Below, piece after piece: positions 1 to 13,309 of a stretch of 64,000 nucleotides of DNA. Positions within the stretch are counted from its first letter, which is position 1. Every line of letters begins with the position of its first letter. The DNA is from Diplosphaera chodatii (taxonomy: Eukaryota; Chlorophyta; Trebouxiophyceae; Prasiolales; Stichococcaceae), in assembly GCA_032358165.1 (NCBI GenBank), contig JAALGY010000039.1:1116001-1180000 (forward strand). Direction: 5' to 3'. A program made the translations under genes and the position numbers. The notes beneath the pieces were generated by a model, which was given only the letters and a program-made list of their open reading frames with translations, made no database searches and had not been told where the DNA came from.

Positions 1-322
1 CGACATGAATTTGCAGCAAGTGCCTGGTCACAGGCCTGCCACAGTGAGTATGCAGGTCAGCTGTGCTGGGCGCCAGAAGGCAGGCTGCACCTTCCATTAT
101 GCAGCTTGTATGTGGGGCCAGCTGTCCACTACTTTGTGGTGCGCCCACCTAAAACAAGAGGCTCTGCTGCTGCAGGACGCCCGGAAGCAGGGGCTGGAGT
201 ACTGCGGCTGGGATGTGGGCCACGTGCCAGAGTGCAAATACTCCGACGCAAAGTACGCAGAGGCGTATGGCGTGGAGCTGCCTGCGGTTCGGCGGCGGCA
301 GCTTCATCAGCGTCTGCAATAA
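1..322 (+). CDS. 3' end of an unidentified gene
   Basis: The last coding exon probably begins at 176, after a CTGCTGCAG acceptor, and runs in frame to the TAA at 320-322, giving 48 residues. The peptide starts DARKQGLEYCGWDVGHVPEC and continues with a K/Y/A-rich stretch and a basic tail (VRRRQLHQRLQ). It has two Cys and a Trp. The bases before 176 look like an intron. I do not recognise the family and the rest of the gene lies left of the window. The open frame actually extends back to position 5, so the exon could be longer. Confidence 0.4.
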   Translation, partial: DMNLQQVPGHRPATVSMQVSCAGRQKAGCTFHYAACMWGQLSTTLWCAHLKQEALLLQDARKQGLEYCGWDVGHVPECKYSDAKYAEAYGVELPAVRRRQLHQRLQ

Positions 323-1145
323 CCGCTGGAAACCACAGAGATTGGCACAGACTTCGAACACATAGAGATGCCGCTCGCGGAGCCTCTGTGCTGGCAGCTT
401 CACCGCAGCAGCAGGCATAGCATACACAGCGCGTCCACTCATGGGCACACCAGGCAGCGCTCGTTGCAGCGGCAGCGCGCCGCACTGTACGCGTCAAAGG
501 CTAGCAGGCGCAGCGTAGCATTTGTGTACTTGACCTCTTGAGTCCCTTCAGCACACAGTCCCGATGTCCAGTTGCTGGGTACAGTAGTAGTTCATTCAGC
601 ACGGAGTCTAGATGTCCAGTCGGGCGGCCACCAAACGGCTGCTGCAGGCCTGGTGTAGCTGCGCAGAGCAGGCTGCGGCAGCCAAATGCGGCGGCGGGGC
701 CTCACGCCAGGCACCCGCCGCCGCATCCACTTTCTCCAGTGGTGGTGGTGTTTCACACAGTTATCCTGTTTGGGCCTTCGTTATGGGTTGCTCAGCTTGA
801 TGGCCGCTGGCCGCTCCTCATCCGGCAACAGTCTGCTGGCTGCTGCATTATTGTTGTCGCCGCAGCGCCTGTTGATTATTCATGGCGTGCTCTGTTGTAC
901 ATATGTTGCCGTAATTGCTCAGACCAGCCTGCGAGCATGTGATATCCTGAGCAGCACCCTGCTGCATGCTGAGAAGCACCTTAGTGCCAGCTCAGCATGC
1001 AGGACGACTCGGAGTTGTGATCACCCGTGATCACACCTACCTCCGCCAACGATAGATGTCGCCACACCCACAGTAGTTCCTCACTCCCGCTTCCGCTCGA
1101 CAGGGGCACCAAGAAGAGCTGAGAGCGGTCCGAGTCAAGCCCAAG
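323..1145. other. intergenic region upstream of the multicopper oxidase gene
   Basis: No convincing coding exon is seen. The stretch holds the 3' flank of the partial gene and presumably the promoter of the multicopper oxidase. An imperfect direct repeat lies at about 547-578 and 595-627: both copies begin TTCAGCAC and share GATGTCCAGT. I could not pick out a TATA box or other known element. Confidence 0.5.
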
Positions 1146-4100
1146 ATGAAGGTGAGTGCTTAGGCAGGTTGACATCGATGGGTGATCAGTGCGGCAACCT
1201 GTGTGCGAGGTCGGTACGGGGTGAGCTGCACGCAAACTGTTGCGCCCGCCCCGCGCGTGCAGCACACTCTCGGTCTTGGAGCTTCATCAGATGCAGATGA
1301 CAAGGTCTTGAGCAGCGTGTCAACTTCTGCGGGCCTCTATCCGTGTGTGCCTTGCCTTCTACGTCGACACCGGGTGTGCCAGCCTAGCAACCACCCCGAT
1401 GTGCTTGAGGCCACTGCTGGGGCACTATGGAGGTTGCTGCAATGGGAAGTTTGGGCGTTCCCTCATGAGAGTGCTGATGATAGCGGCGCAGCAGCTGGGG
1501 TTGCTGCCCTGTCGACACTTGAGGTGTTGTTCGACATAGATAGATAGGGGGCGGGCAGGTGACAGTGCTCCAGCCCCTGCTGCCATTTTCCCGCCAAAGC
1601 AGGACCATGAATCAATCTGATGCCTGAAGCCCTCATGCGTCGGGTGGCGGGATGGGTTCGGCGGCGCTGTTGTCATGGGTGGTAGTCACGACTCTGGGGA
1701 CACCTTGACCTAGGTCGCAACAGCGCGGCAGGCGGTGAAGGGTGCAGAGTCCTTGCCTTAGGCTGCGTCCACACCACATGCCAGTATGCAACACCATGGG
1801 TGTACATTTGCAAAGCAGTGTCGTCCCGGTCGCCCGAAAACAGGGCGCCCTCGCACACAGGCGCCGGAATCGGCCCCCGACAACAAGACACATTTCCAGC
1901 AGATGCTTGCAGTGGCGATACCTCGCAGCACCAGCTGCGTTGCAGCCGCGATACTTGCGTTCACCAGCTTAGCAGAGCTGCGCTGCCAGAGTTGGTGACG
2001 CTCTTGATTCGGCAACGCATTGCGGTCGGTCTGAGGCTGCCCTCGTATCGGTAAGTATCTGATCCGTGGATGGATCCACGGCCCAACGCCCGATCTGACA
2101 ACAGAACCGCTGGCTGCAGGCTCACTTCGTGCTGCTGGCGCTGTGCCTGCTCGCGGCCTCAGTGAATGCGCGCCCCGGCCGCGCCCTGCTCAAGGATGGC
2201 GTCAGCGGCGGCGGCAGCGGCAGCCCCGGCGGCAGCGGCGGCGGCAAGGGCAGCCCCGGCGGACCCACCGTCACCACCGCGGCACCCATTCGCTCCCCAC
2301 CGCCGCCTGCCAGCACCAGCTCGGGTCCGGCCGCAGCAGCGCCTCGGTCCCCGCCGCCGCCCGCAAGCAGCAGCGCTGCTCCAACCGCGTCGCCGCCGCC
2401 ACCCAAGGCCGCCAGCAGCGACACCGGCGCAGGGTCCACCGTCACGACCGGCGTCCCCGGCAGCACGCCCGGCAAGTGGAACCCCTTCCTGTCGCTGGCC
2501 GGAGACCAGTGCACCCTCGCCTCGCCAGGCAGGCCCATCACGGTGAGCACGCACTTGTCTGCCTGTCACTTGCACATGGAGACAGGGGCACATGTCGAGC
2601 GGGCCTTCTGCCATGATCCTTGCAGGTTGCGCACAGCTCCTGCAGCATGCTCATGCACAACAGGCTGTAGCTGAGATCAGCTGCGGTCCATCTGGACAGC
2701 ACATTTGAAGCGTCTCAGGGCGGCCCCGCACCAAGGCTTAGGTCCAAGGTGGATGTCACGCCTCTGCAGGTCAACGGCTACCCGTCCTCGCCCTTCAACA
2801 CCACGCCGCTGGTGTTCACACGGCCCTACCGCCACCTCACCGAGCTGCAGAACTCGCTGAGTCCCACGCCATGCGACAAGGTGCGCGGACACATCGCCCA
2901 GCATGCTGTGTGGTGCTCACATGGCGATGGCGAGCAGATGGATGTATCTTAGCCCGATGCCGCTGTCAACAGTGATGATGGTGCCCTCTTGGATGTTACA
3001 GGAGGACCGCTGCATGTACGGCTTCGACATCAACATCAGCCAGACCTTCTTCGACTTCGGGCTCGCGGCGGACACGCCCTGCCAGCAAATCCCGGTGCTG
3101 GCGTACAATGGCGTGGTCCCCGGCCCCATCATGTACAGCCAGACGTGAGTGCCGATGCGACGCTGCCAACGAGCAGTTCTGCGCACCCCTGTCACTAGTG
3201 CCATGATGTGACACCACCTGATATATAGTGAGCGGCCAGCTGCGCCGCTTGGTCAACCTGCACTCTCTGTACTGCAGGGGGGTGCAGGACGTGGTGCGCT
3301 TCACCAACAACATCCAGGACAACCCGTACTTTGGGCCCGCGGGCCCGGCCAATGCCGGCGGCGCAGGTGCAGGATACTTGCAGCGGCACCGCCACCTTAA
3401 CTACTGTATCGGAGCTGCCGCAGCCTCCTGTTCAGGCTGTGATGTGGCTGCAGTTGCGCTTGCAGCAGTGTATCTTGAAAAGAGGCTGGTGTCCCTGGCA
3501 GCAGAATTTGGGCTGAACCCTTTGCTGGGGCGCTGTGCGCAGGTGAGAAGGACCTGTGCGCGAACCGCATGGCGCGCTACCAGCAGCGCAACATGACGAC
3601 CGAGAAGCTGGTGAAGACGCGCGGCTATGGGCGTGCGACAGTAGTTCACCACCACGGCCAGGCGTCCGTCAGCAGCATGGACGGCTGGGCGGAGCAGTAC
3701 TTCTGCCGCGGGGAGACCAAGGTGCGGCACAGCAAGCTGGGACTGAGGCCCGCAACTTTAGTGCGGGCCCAAGGATGGATGCGTTGATGGAGCTTGGACA
3801 GTCTCTTCATCAGCTGTGTTTGACGTGGTGCAGGACTACATTTTGCCCAACAACCGGCACGCGACGCTGTTCTACCACGACCACAGCGTCGGCATCACCT
3901 CCGAGAACGTGTATGCTGGTGAGGAGTCCCACGAGTCGACTTCAAGTCATCCGTGTCATGCAGTCACTGCACAGTGTTGATCAACAAACACCAAGCGTAA
4001 CTGGCTGTTGGCTGCCCACAGGCATGGCGGGCATGCGGATCACGCGCCCCTGCCCAGAAGACGACCCGTGAGTTGCCACAGTTCTGCAGAAAAGATGCAG

Positions 4101-4456
4101 CAAAGCATGCTGCCAGACACCTATCATTTCAAAGCTGCAGGGCATCGCCCAGGTCCTACTCTGCGCTGAGCCTGCACCCACATTGCTGCAGGTACTATGT
4201 AGAGAAGAATGTTGAAAAGGGCAAGCCAGGCATTCCGGAGTGGCCTCTCGTCATCCAGGTAGGCTTACACTCAGGAGACGCAGCAGCCGCCTGCAAAGAA
4301 TGGTCTGCAGGATCACAAAGACACTTTGCCGCAGTTCTGATGGCTGAGCAGCTTGCAGAAAGCCTACAATTCTGCCTGTACAGGACATCGTCGTAGATTC
4401 CAGAAAGGCGTCCGACCCGCCGGGCGTCTGCCGCCTCAAGTACGACCGCCTAGGTG

Positions 4457-4495
<39 letters not shown>

Positions 4496-7400
4496 GGGGG
4501 ACGGACACGCCCGGAGATGCCAAGTTGCCCCTCATGCACAATAGGTCCTGATGTACAACAGGACCTGACAACATCCTCCAGCACTTCACCCTGGAGTGTG
4601 ATCCCAAGGCTGAGGCGGCACCTCGATGCTCTCGCAGGCGTGCACCACGACCAGCTGTGGGGCGACATCAACCTGATCAACGGCCAGCCGTGGCCCGTCC
4701 TGGCCGTCACAGCATCCTGGCAGCGCTTCCGCGTACTGAACGCCTCGCCGAGCCGCGCGCGCATCCTGACGGTGCGCCTGGCATGCACCAGTGCCAGCAG
4801 GGTCTGTACGTGCACTGGCTGCTGTCCCAAGCACAGGTATACAGAGGTACAAGTATACAGGTATACTCCAATGCAAGTGGGGTGGCTGATGCTCGTCCCG
4901 CTATCTGCAGTTCCGGGATGACATGGGGGTGGAGATCGGCAGTAAGGTGTGCCACATCATCGGCTCCGACGGCGGCGTGATGCCGGACGCCATGAATCAC
5001 CGCATGCCGCCCAACGGGCTGCTGACCGACGTCGCGTACCGCTGGTGGGGCCACAGCTGCAGTGTGAAACCGCTATGTGGCCTGCCTGCAGTCAGTCGTG
5101 ATGCGCGAAGCTGCAAACTAGACCGGGCCTTTAAACCAGCATGTGACGGCGGGTCGGCTGTGTGCCGCAGGGACATCATCTGCGACTTCAGCGCCTACAA
5201 GCAGTCGGTGAGCATGCTGTGTGCTTGGCAACCGCGCTGCCTGCTGCCCAGCTGAGCACCCAGCTCGTGCAGTCCAGCACCCCATGTGCATGCATGTCAG
5301 ACTGAGTCAGCACTCATATCACAAATTCAAGCCCGGCGACCCCATGTGCAGACCATCTACTTGGTGAACAGCACCAGCCGGCGCGCACCACGTCCGAGAC
5401 GCCCTACTTCTGCTACAGCCACCTGCTCATGAAGATCACCGTGGGGTCGGCAGACCCCGGGGCGCAGGTGCCGCGGCTGAGCGCGGCCCGCACCACCGGC
5501 ACCCTGCAGCAAGACGCCTTCCTGCCTCCGGCCCTGTTCCAGGTGAGGATTTGATTTTGGCTGAAGTCCGCATGGTTGAAGTCCGCATGCTTGAAAACCC
5601 TACCACCATAGTGAAGTGTATGCCTGGCCATGTGTTTTGAGCAGATGTGCTGCCACAGACCCAGCCCAGGGCTTTGGCACCTCCCGTGCTCGCGTGCTCA
5701 GTGCATTTGGAGGAAGGGTTTAGTGTGTTGCTGCGCAGAGCCTGACACAGCGCGCGCTGCGAGGCGAGACCGACCGCTCCCTGAAGTTCGGCAAGGTGCG
5801 CCTGCAGCATGCTGGCTCCATGGTGCGCAGCTGCTTGCGCGGGGGCAGCGGCTGCAGCAACAGATGTGCCCTGCACCTGGCATCATGCAGCTAAGGCTGC
5901 GCAGGTAGACAATGCCTTCCAAGTGCCTGACCAGTGGTCCCTGGTGCCCACCTGCAGAGCTCGGGCATGTGGCTGCTGAACGACCGCGGCTGGGATCATG
6001 CCGACACCCTGGGTGAGTACCCTGAGCCTGATCAGCACCCCGTGTTCCGATCCTTCTTTCGCGCACGTACGATCAGATATGCTCATGTCAAAGCCATTGG
6101 CATGGCAGCCATTTTATGAGCCACACCACTGCGGGTGAGACTCACGGCAACGCCATCCCTGTGCCGCAGGCAAGGGCAAGCACATCGAGTTCAACAATGT
6201 GGGCCAGAACACGGTGGAGCTGTGGACCCTGGAGTCCGGCGGCGGCTGGATCCACCCCGTCCACATCCACCTGGTGGTGCGTTCCTTCGTACCGCTTACC
6301 AGCCAACTGCACAGGCTGGCCCTTGAGGTTTAGCGCACCCACTGCGCAGGGCAGTAACTGGAAACCGCTCTCAAAACCCCACTAGGCGGCAGAGCTGACT
6401 TGCGCACGGCCGATCGAAGCCGTAATGACGATGCCAACAGTGTTGGGTGTTGCGATGCAGGACTTCTTCTGCGTGGCGTGGCAGGGCGCCAACTGGGACG
6501 GCTCCTCGCAGTCCGGCAGCGGCGGCGGCTGGCAGCCGTGCCCCTCCGAGCTGCAGAATGCGCCCAAGGTGGGATCCCAGCCCATCACTCGAGTGCAGGG
6601 TTGAGCAGCCGTCAACAGCAGCAGACACTGTGTGGCTACGTTTCTGGGCGTCCTATTTCACGCAGACGCGTCGGAGCTGCAGATGCCGCCGTGTGGCCTG
6701 GCCGACGCACACTGCTACGACTTGTCTGCGCATGCTCATCGTGACGCTGATGTGCCACATGCTGTGTGCGCAGGATGTCATGCACATCGGCGCTGACGTG
6801 GGCAGGATTACGCTGGCGGCGCGCTACGGCCCTGAGCTGGGCGAGTACATGATGCACTGCCACAACAATGTACACGAGGACAACGACATGTTCCGTGCCT
6901 TCATGGTGAGGGCTGCCTGCATACACCGCACCTTTAGGCTGTGTTGCTGTTGAGCGTCTGTGGCCACTACCGCCCTGGACAACACTCACGCTGTGTGTGC
7001 GTCTTGTCTGCGCCAACGTCTCCGCTGAGTGGCTTTACCTCAGCAACCCCCTGATAACACGTCACCCAACATGATTGCCTGCAGATCAAGGACGCGCTGG
7101 GCGGCCTGACCTTCAGCAAGACGCCCGCTTTCAACTACACCAGCCTGCAGGAGTCGCCGCTGACGTACACCGACCGGTGGGGCGACGACCGGAACACCAC
7201 CTACGGCAGCCCCGAGACGGTGGCGGCGCCGCCGCTCACCCCCTCCTACGGCAGGGTGAGGACACCCTGACTGCCCAGCATCCGGCTGAGGAAGGTTTCT
7301 GTGCGCTCTGGCACATAGTCGCCGGCAGATGATGATGCTCCACTGGCGCTTGCTGCTCATTCAGCTCATCAGCAGGCAGCCAGTGCCCGTGACCACCAGA

Positions 7401-7568
7401 AGCAGGCGCCCACTGACATGCTGAGGCGGCGTGCACGTGCAGGAGCTGCTGGCGCGCGAGTACTACAGGGTGTTCTACCCGCCCAAGGGCGACTACCTGG
7501 ACAACCTCAGCCACAACTTCTGGCTGACGTCCTGCGGGCGGAGCGACTACAATGGCCCCACGTATTGA
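1146..7568 (+). CDS. secreted CotA/bilirubin-oxidase-like multicopper oxidase
   Basis: Multicopper oxidases couple one-electron oxidation of phenols, bilirubin-like compounds or metals to reduction of O2 to water. About 22 exons were traced: 1146-1151, 2120-2542, 2770-2880, 3002-3144, 3278-3366, 3543-3721, 3834-3918, 4022-4067, 4192-4258, 4384-4453, 4638-4771, 4911-5044, 5171-5207, 5352-5542, 5739-5795, 5958-6012, 6170-6273, 6461-6568, ~6683-6725, 6774-6905, 7085-7255, 7443-7568, or roughly 840 residues. The 6-nt first exon (ATG AAG) joins a hydrophobic signal peptide (AHFVLLALCLLAASVNA). A Gly/Ser then SPPPP-rich hinge follows. All copper motifs are visible: HHHG (~3648), YHDH (~3875), HPVHIHL (~6255) and HCHNNVHEDNDM (~6855, with Cys and axial Met of the type 1 site). 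Order and spacing fit the CotA subfamily. Exon 5352-5542 is not in one frame (see findings). The gene is probably extracellular or wall-bound; its substrate is unknown. Confidence 0.9.
4458..4495. repeat. (GCT)n microsatellite in a multicopper oxidase intron
   Basis: About 12.7 perfect GCT units begin within a few bases of the 5' splice site at 4453/4454. The intron transcript would carry a CUG repeat right next to the donor. Confidence 0.9.
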
Positions 7569-8465
7569 GGAGCGGCAGGCAGCATGCTGGGAGGGCACGT
7601 CTTAGCACACAGCGGCAGGAGTGTGAAGTGGTACCCCGCATTCGGCTGACGAATGTGTCTGAAGGACTGGCTTCGTAAGCTGAAGCACAGAGATGATGCA
7701 GCAGGGGTAGAACTGTACAATGAGGAACTTAGCACCAACAAACTGACATTGATCACTTGGTAGATTAGCTAGCTATGACTATGACGCTGCTACCGTATGC
7801 TAAAAGGAGCATTGTAGCCGAGTTACTATTTGGTTTAGCAAGCTGCACTGCATGTGCCGAGCTACGGTCTAAGGCTACAGCAGCCTGGTTGCTGTGGCCC
7901 GTGCAGACTGAAGCCATGAAGGCGAACTGTTCTGTCTGTAATCATGCATCTGCACGTGCATCAGGCATGTGCAGATATTGGATTGTAGGCTGCGCATTTC
8001 ACTTTGTGTGTAGATAGAATATTGCTGTGTTCCAGTGCACGATGGGCAGGGTCCATCATGTTTTGAAAAGACGCAGTTGTGGACATATCCTGATGTGCTC
8101 CAATTGTCCAATACAGTACACCGTATGTACCTGTGCGAGTGGCAGGGCCACAGTCATGCAAAGAAACTGTACTCACCATCGTGGCAGCAGCTATGGAAGG
8201 ACAGACTGAAGCCTACGGTATCTGCTCCAGAGACATGAAGCAAGCAATGCCAGGCACAGAAAGTCCGAGCGTAGGAGCTCGTGCATACCATGCACTGGCG
8301 GGCGCTCTGGTGGCAGCCGCAGTAATGGTGCAGCAGTAATCAATCGGATGCTGGGTGATCGACCAGGAAGGCGTGGCAACAGGTGTTAGCGGCTGCATCG
8401 ATCCGAGGGTATGGTGGTGTTTAAAAACACCATTGGGGGTGAGTCAGGCGCTCAGTGGAGCCGCT
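7569..8465. other. 3' flank of the multicopper oxidase and of H2A (convergent)
   Basis: About 900 bases without a convincing gene lie between two convergent genes. A TGTAA at 7937-7941 matches the green-algal polyadenylation signal and could end the multicopper oxidase transcript. The H2A 3' hairpin lies near the right end (listed separately). Nothing else is recognised. Confidence 0.5.
8416..8431 (-). promoter_or_regulatory. histone H2A 3' hairpin
   Basis: On the minus strand this reads GGTGTTTTTAAACACC: a perfect 6-bp stem with the tetraloop TTTA, 35 nt past the H2A stop. It matches the 6+4+6 layout of the animal histone-mRNA stem-loop bound by SLBP, with a different stem sequence. It is the only one of the four hairpins here with TTTA instead of TTTC. 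Confidence 0.88.
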
Positions 8466-9207
8466 TCAGACCTCCTTCTTGGCCTTGGTCTTGGGCAGCA
8501 GCACCGAGTGGATGTTGGGCAGCACACCGCCGGCGGCGATGGTCACGCCGCCCAGCAGCTTGGACAGCTCCTCGTCGTTGCGCACCGCCAGCTGGATGTG
8601 GCGCGGCACGATGCGCGTCTTCTTGTTGTCGCGGGCAGCGTTGCCGGCCAGCTCCAGCACCTCAGCTGCAGGGCATTTGCGAGATCATATCAGCACGTCC
8701 GATGGCCTATCAGACCTCAGTTGTATCGCGATGCTGCAAACCAAGCTGTCAGCAGCAAACAGCAGCGCTATGGGCCACTTGAAGCCTGCAACACCTGTGT
8801 TCGTCGGCAGATGTGAACATCATTCCACGGGGTGACATGCTCACCGGCCAAGTACTCAAGCACGGCGGCCAGGTACACAGGTGCGCCCGCACCGACACGC
8901 GTGGCATACTTGCCCTTCTTCAGGTACCTGTGATGCAGCAGCTCAACAATATCAGCGCTTGCTACTATGGACCACGGAGCACCTGGCTTCGTCATTCACT
9001 GTTCACAGCGCACAACCAGGCAAATAACACACATGGACTGCGAGTGGCAGCATGAGGTATGTGGGCGGCTGTTAACCAAGACAAAGCAACAGTGCTGATC
9101 GACAGCACGTCTCACCGGGCCACACGGCCCACGGGGAACTGCAGGCCGGCCTTGGACGACTGGCTGACGGACTTCTTGGCGCTCTTTCCCTTGCCGCGGC
9201 CCGACAT
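8466..9207 (-). CDS. histone H2A (three exons)
   Basis: This is a core nucleosome histone that pairs with H2B. Exons on the minus strand are 9207-9116, 8927-8845 and 8665-8466, together 375 nt and 124 residues. All borders are GT-AG and the frame closes exactly. The N-terminus is [19 protein letters not shown], followed by the H2A signature [12 protein letters not shown], then [27 protein letters not shown], then the histone-fold end and acidic-patch region ([23 protein letters not shown]). The C-terminus is KTKAKKEV. It lacks the SQ(E/D) motif of H2A.X and the divergent docking region of H2A.Z, so it looks like canonical H2A. It is divergent from H2B and followed by the shared hairpin, which points to S-phase-type expression. 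Confidence 0.97.
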
Positions 9208-9794
9208 GGTGGCTTGCTGTGCGCTGCTGAGGGAGCAGGGAGGCAGAAGCGTGTGCAGAAGAGCGTGCAGGAGAGTGGAAGCAATGAATGACGACGCCAG
9301 CGCAGCAGCTTGGCTTATTAATTGGGTGAACAGCCGAGGGATGTAGGTTCCCACCTCTTCGAACTATTCCCACAAAGTAGGGTCCCCCGTCGCAATTGCC
9401 ACTTGACCGGCTGCTCTCCTTGCAGACCGCCATTCTCGCTCTCCCTCGCTCAATACCTGCTCATTACGCCTCAGCCCCAGCCTCCTGTCGCCTGAAGCAA
9501 GACAGCAGGTGCGGGCGCGTTCGTGCCAAGAGGGACTGTTGTTAGGCAGGCGGATGTCGCTGTACGCCCGGCAGCCTGTGTCGAGCATGGCTGTCCCTTG
9601 CCGAAGCTCGTCCGCTGCTGGTTGTTGTCACCTTTTGCGGCGATGGTATTGCGGCTATTTTGGTGCTGCCTTGCTATGTAAATTGTCTGGGCCTGTGCAG
9701 GAATTCGAACACTCGTATGCTGCTCAAGGACCATGTGAACACAAGCCATGGCCATGTTCCTGACAGGAACTACCGTCTATGCCCTGCAGACACC
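9208..9794. promoter_or_regulatory. divergent H2A/H2B promoter region
   Basis: The 587-bp spacer separates the two start codons. On the H2A side, the minus strand carries CCAAT immediately followed by an AT-rich TAATAAG stretch (about 9315-9325), a plausible core promoter about 110 bp upstream of the ATG. On the H2B side, CTGCAG sits just before the ATG at 9795, so a 5' UTR intron ending there is possible. No other element is claimed. Confidence 0.55.
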
Positions 9795-10482
9795 ATGGCG
9801 CCCAAGACCGCCGAGAAGAAGGTGGCCGGCGGCAAGGCCATCGCCCAGAAGAAGGGTGGCAAGAAGGGCGGCAAGAAGCGGTCCGTCGAGTCCTGGAAGA
9901 TCTACATCTACAAGGTGCGTGGGCGTTGCGCTCTGCTGCTGAAAAGCCGGTCAGCTTGTGCATGGTGCTCCTCCTGCTGTTGTGAAGTGCATGTTTGCAA
10001 CAGCCTGCAGCACTGTGGATACTCATGTACAACGGGCCAATTGTTCAGCCCTGCCATGACACCGTGGTCTTGTGGGTACAGGTGCTGAAGCAGGTGCACC
10101 CGGACACCGGCATCAGCTCCAAGGCCATCTCCATCCTGAACTCCTTCATCCAGGACCAGTTCGAGAAGATCGCAACGGAGGCCGCCAAGCTGGCGCGCTA
10201 CTCCAAGAAGCCCACCGTCACCTCCCGCGAGATCCAGACCGCGGTGCGCCTTGACGCTCGTCTGCCCTGATGGTTTGCACTGCACGGTCTAGGGTTGCTG
10301 CAGGCTACTGCCTTGCGATGCACACTGGAGGGGTTGCTACAGACTACTGCCATGCTTCTCAGCAATGTGCTCACTCATCGCATGTCTTGCACATGCAGGT
10401 ACGCCTGATCCTGCCGGGTGAGCTGGCCAAGCACGCTGTGTCTGAGGGCACCAAGGCCGTCACCAAGTTCACCTCCGCTTGA
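9795..10482 (+). CDS. histone H2B (three exons)
   Basis: This is a core histone, partner of H2A. Exons are 9795-9914, 10082-10243 and 10399-10482, all with GT-AG borders; 366 nt encode 121 residues. The Lys-rich tail ([20 protein letters not shown], then GGKKGGKKR) leads into [41 protein letters not shown] and [20 protein letters not shown], ending AVTKFTSA. The core is highly conserved while the tail is short, as in other algal H2Bs. The C-terminal AVTKFTSA carries the lysine that is usually ubiquitinated. It is convergent with H3, and its own hairpin lies 43 nt past the stop. Confidence 0.97.
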
Positions 10483-10525
10483 GCGTTGCTGCAGTACGCA
10501 GCAGCCGCAAGTTGCAACCAAAATG

Positions 10526-10541
10526 GTGTTTTTCAACACCA
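10526..10541 (+). promoter_or_regulatory. histone H2B 3' hairpin
   Basis: GGTGTTTTTCAACACC: a perfect 6-bp stem and TTTC loop. Its sequence is identical to the H3 and H4 hairpins. Confidence 0.92.
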
Positions 10542-10612
10542 CCATGCCCAACTGCTGGATGTTGCTGTGTTGTGTGTTCGTGTTTGTCACAGCATGTTAA
10601 GCAGATGGCCAC

Positions 10613-10627
10613 AAACCCTAAACCCTG
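10613..10627. repeat. telomere-like motif
   Basis: AAACCCTAAACCCTG, two copies of the plant/algal telomere unit, located 3' of H2B. Confidence 0.7.
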
Positions 10628-11269
10628 AAAAGGGCGCCGCCGTCAGCGCCCATCTCTGGGCACAGCACGCTTACCGCAACAAGAACCTTAGGGTTGCACC
10701 TGCATTGTATGATTTGTCAGATCATGGCACGCCAACAGTGTTGCTGCAGCTCCTGCTCAGTGCAGCAACACTTGAGCACTGAAGCTGCTGTGTAACGTGT
10801 TGTAGTGCATGTTATTGCAACGCCTGAACGGACGTGTGCACCTGTGCATGATCTGTCAGCACCTTGCAGACAGAAATACTGTACTCAACTCCTTTGGCAC
10901 AACAACAAATGCCTCGTGGCTTCTGTGAACACAGTGCATGAAAGTGCAAACATGGTTTGGCAGCAGCTATGCATTATGCACAGTGCAGAGGAATGCTGCA
11001 GCAGCAGCTCAATACGGACACAGCAAACAGCTGATGCAGGCATAACAGCTACTCTGCTTCCAGCAGAGCAGTCCTGCCGAAGACGTGGACAAAGCAGAAG
11101 TGCAGCTAGATAGTTGTGCACTGCAGTGTGCAAACTTAGCGGCACAACCTGACGCCATTGCGACGACAACATGACATGCACTATCGTCAGCTCATGCTTG
11201 CCAGAAGGGGAGTGGGGTAGGGCACTGAAGAGAACAAGGAGGGACAGCATCCCGCAGCATGTGGTTGGT

Positions 11270-11285
11270 GGTGTTGAAAAACACC
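11270..11285 (-). promoter_or_regulatory. histone H3 3' hairpin
   Basis: On the minus strand this reads GGTGTTTTTCAACACC, 31 nt past the H3 stop. It is identical to the hairpins after H2B and H4. Confidence 0.92.
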
Positions 11286-11316
11286 ATTTGGTTTTGAGGT
11301 GGGTCACGAGCCAGGC

Positions 11317-13263
<1,947 letters not shown>

Positions 13264-13293
13264 GCGCAGTGTGCAACCAAACCCAAACAAACT

Positions 13294-13309
13294 GGTGTTT
13301 TTCAACACC
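13294..13309 (+). promoter_or_regulatory. histone H4 3' hairpin
   Basis: GGTGTTTTTCAACACC: 6-bp stem and TTTC loop. It is identical to the H2B and H3 copies. Confidence 0.92.

Larger units (their letters stand above)
10483..11316. other. convergent H2B/H3 intergenic region
   Basis: This holds the two histone 3' hairpins near its ends and a telomere-like AAACCCTAAACCCTG at 10613-10627. No coding exon is supported in the remaining ~600 bases. Confidence 0.6.

Noticed and set aside
1152..2119. Possible extra coding exons in the first multicopper oxidase intron
   Set aside because: Several open stretches exist but none has family resemblance, and ATG-AAG joins the signal peptide exon in frame without them.
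2122..2616. Long open frames on the opposite strand and other frames over the Gly/Pro/Ser hinge
   Set aside because: GC-rich low-complexity coding sequence opens all frames; only the + frame joins a signal peptide to the oxidase domains.
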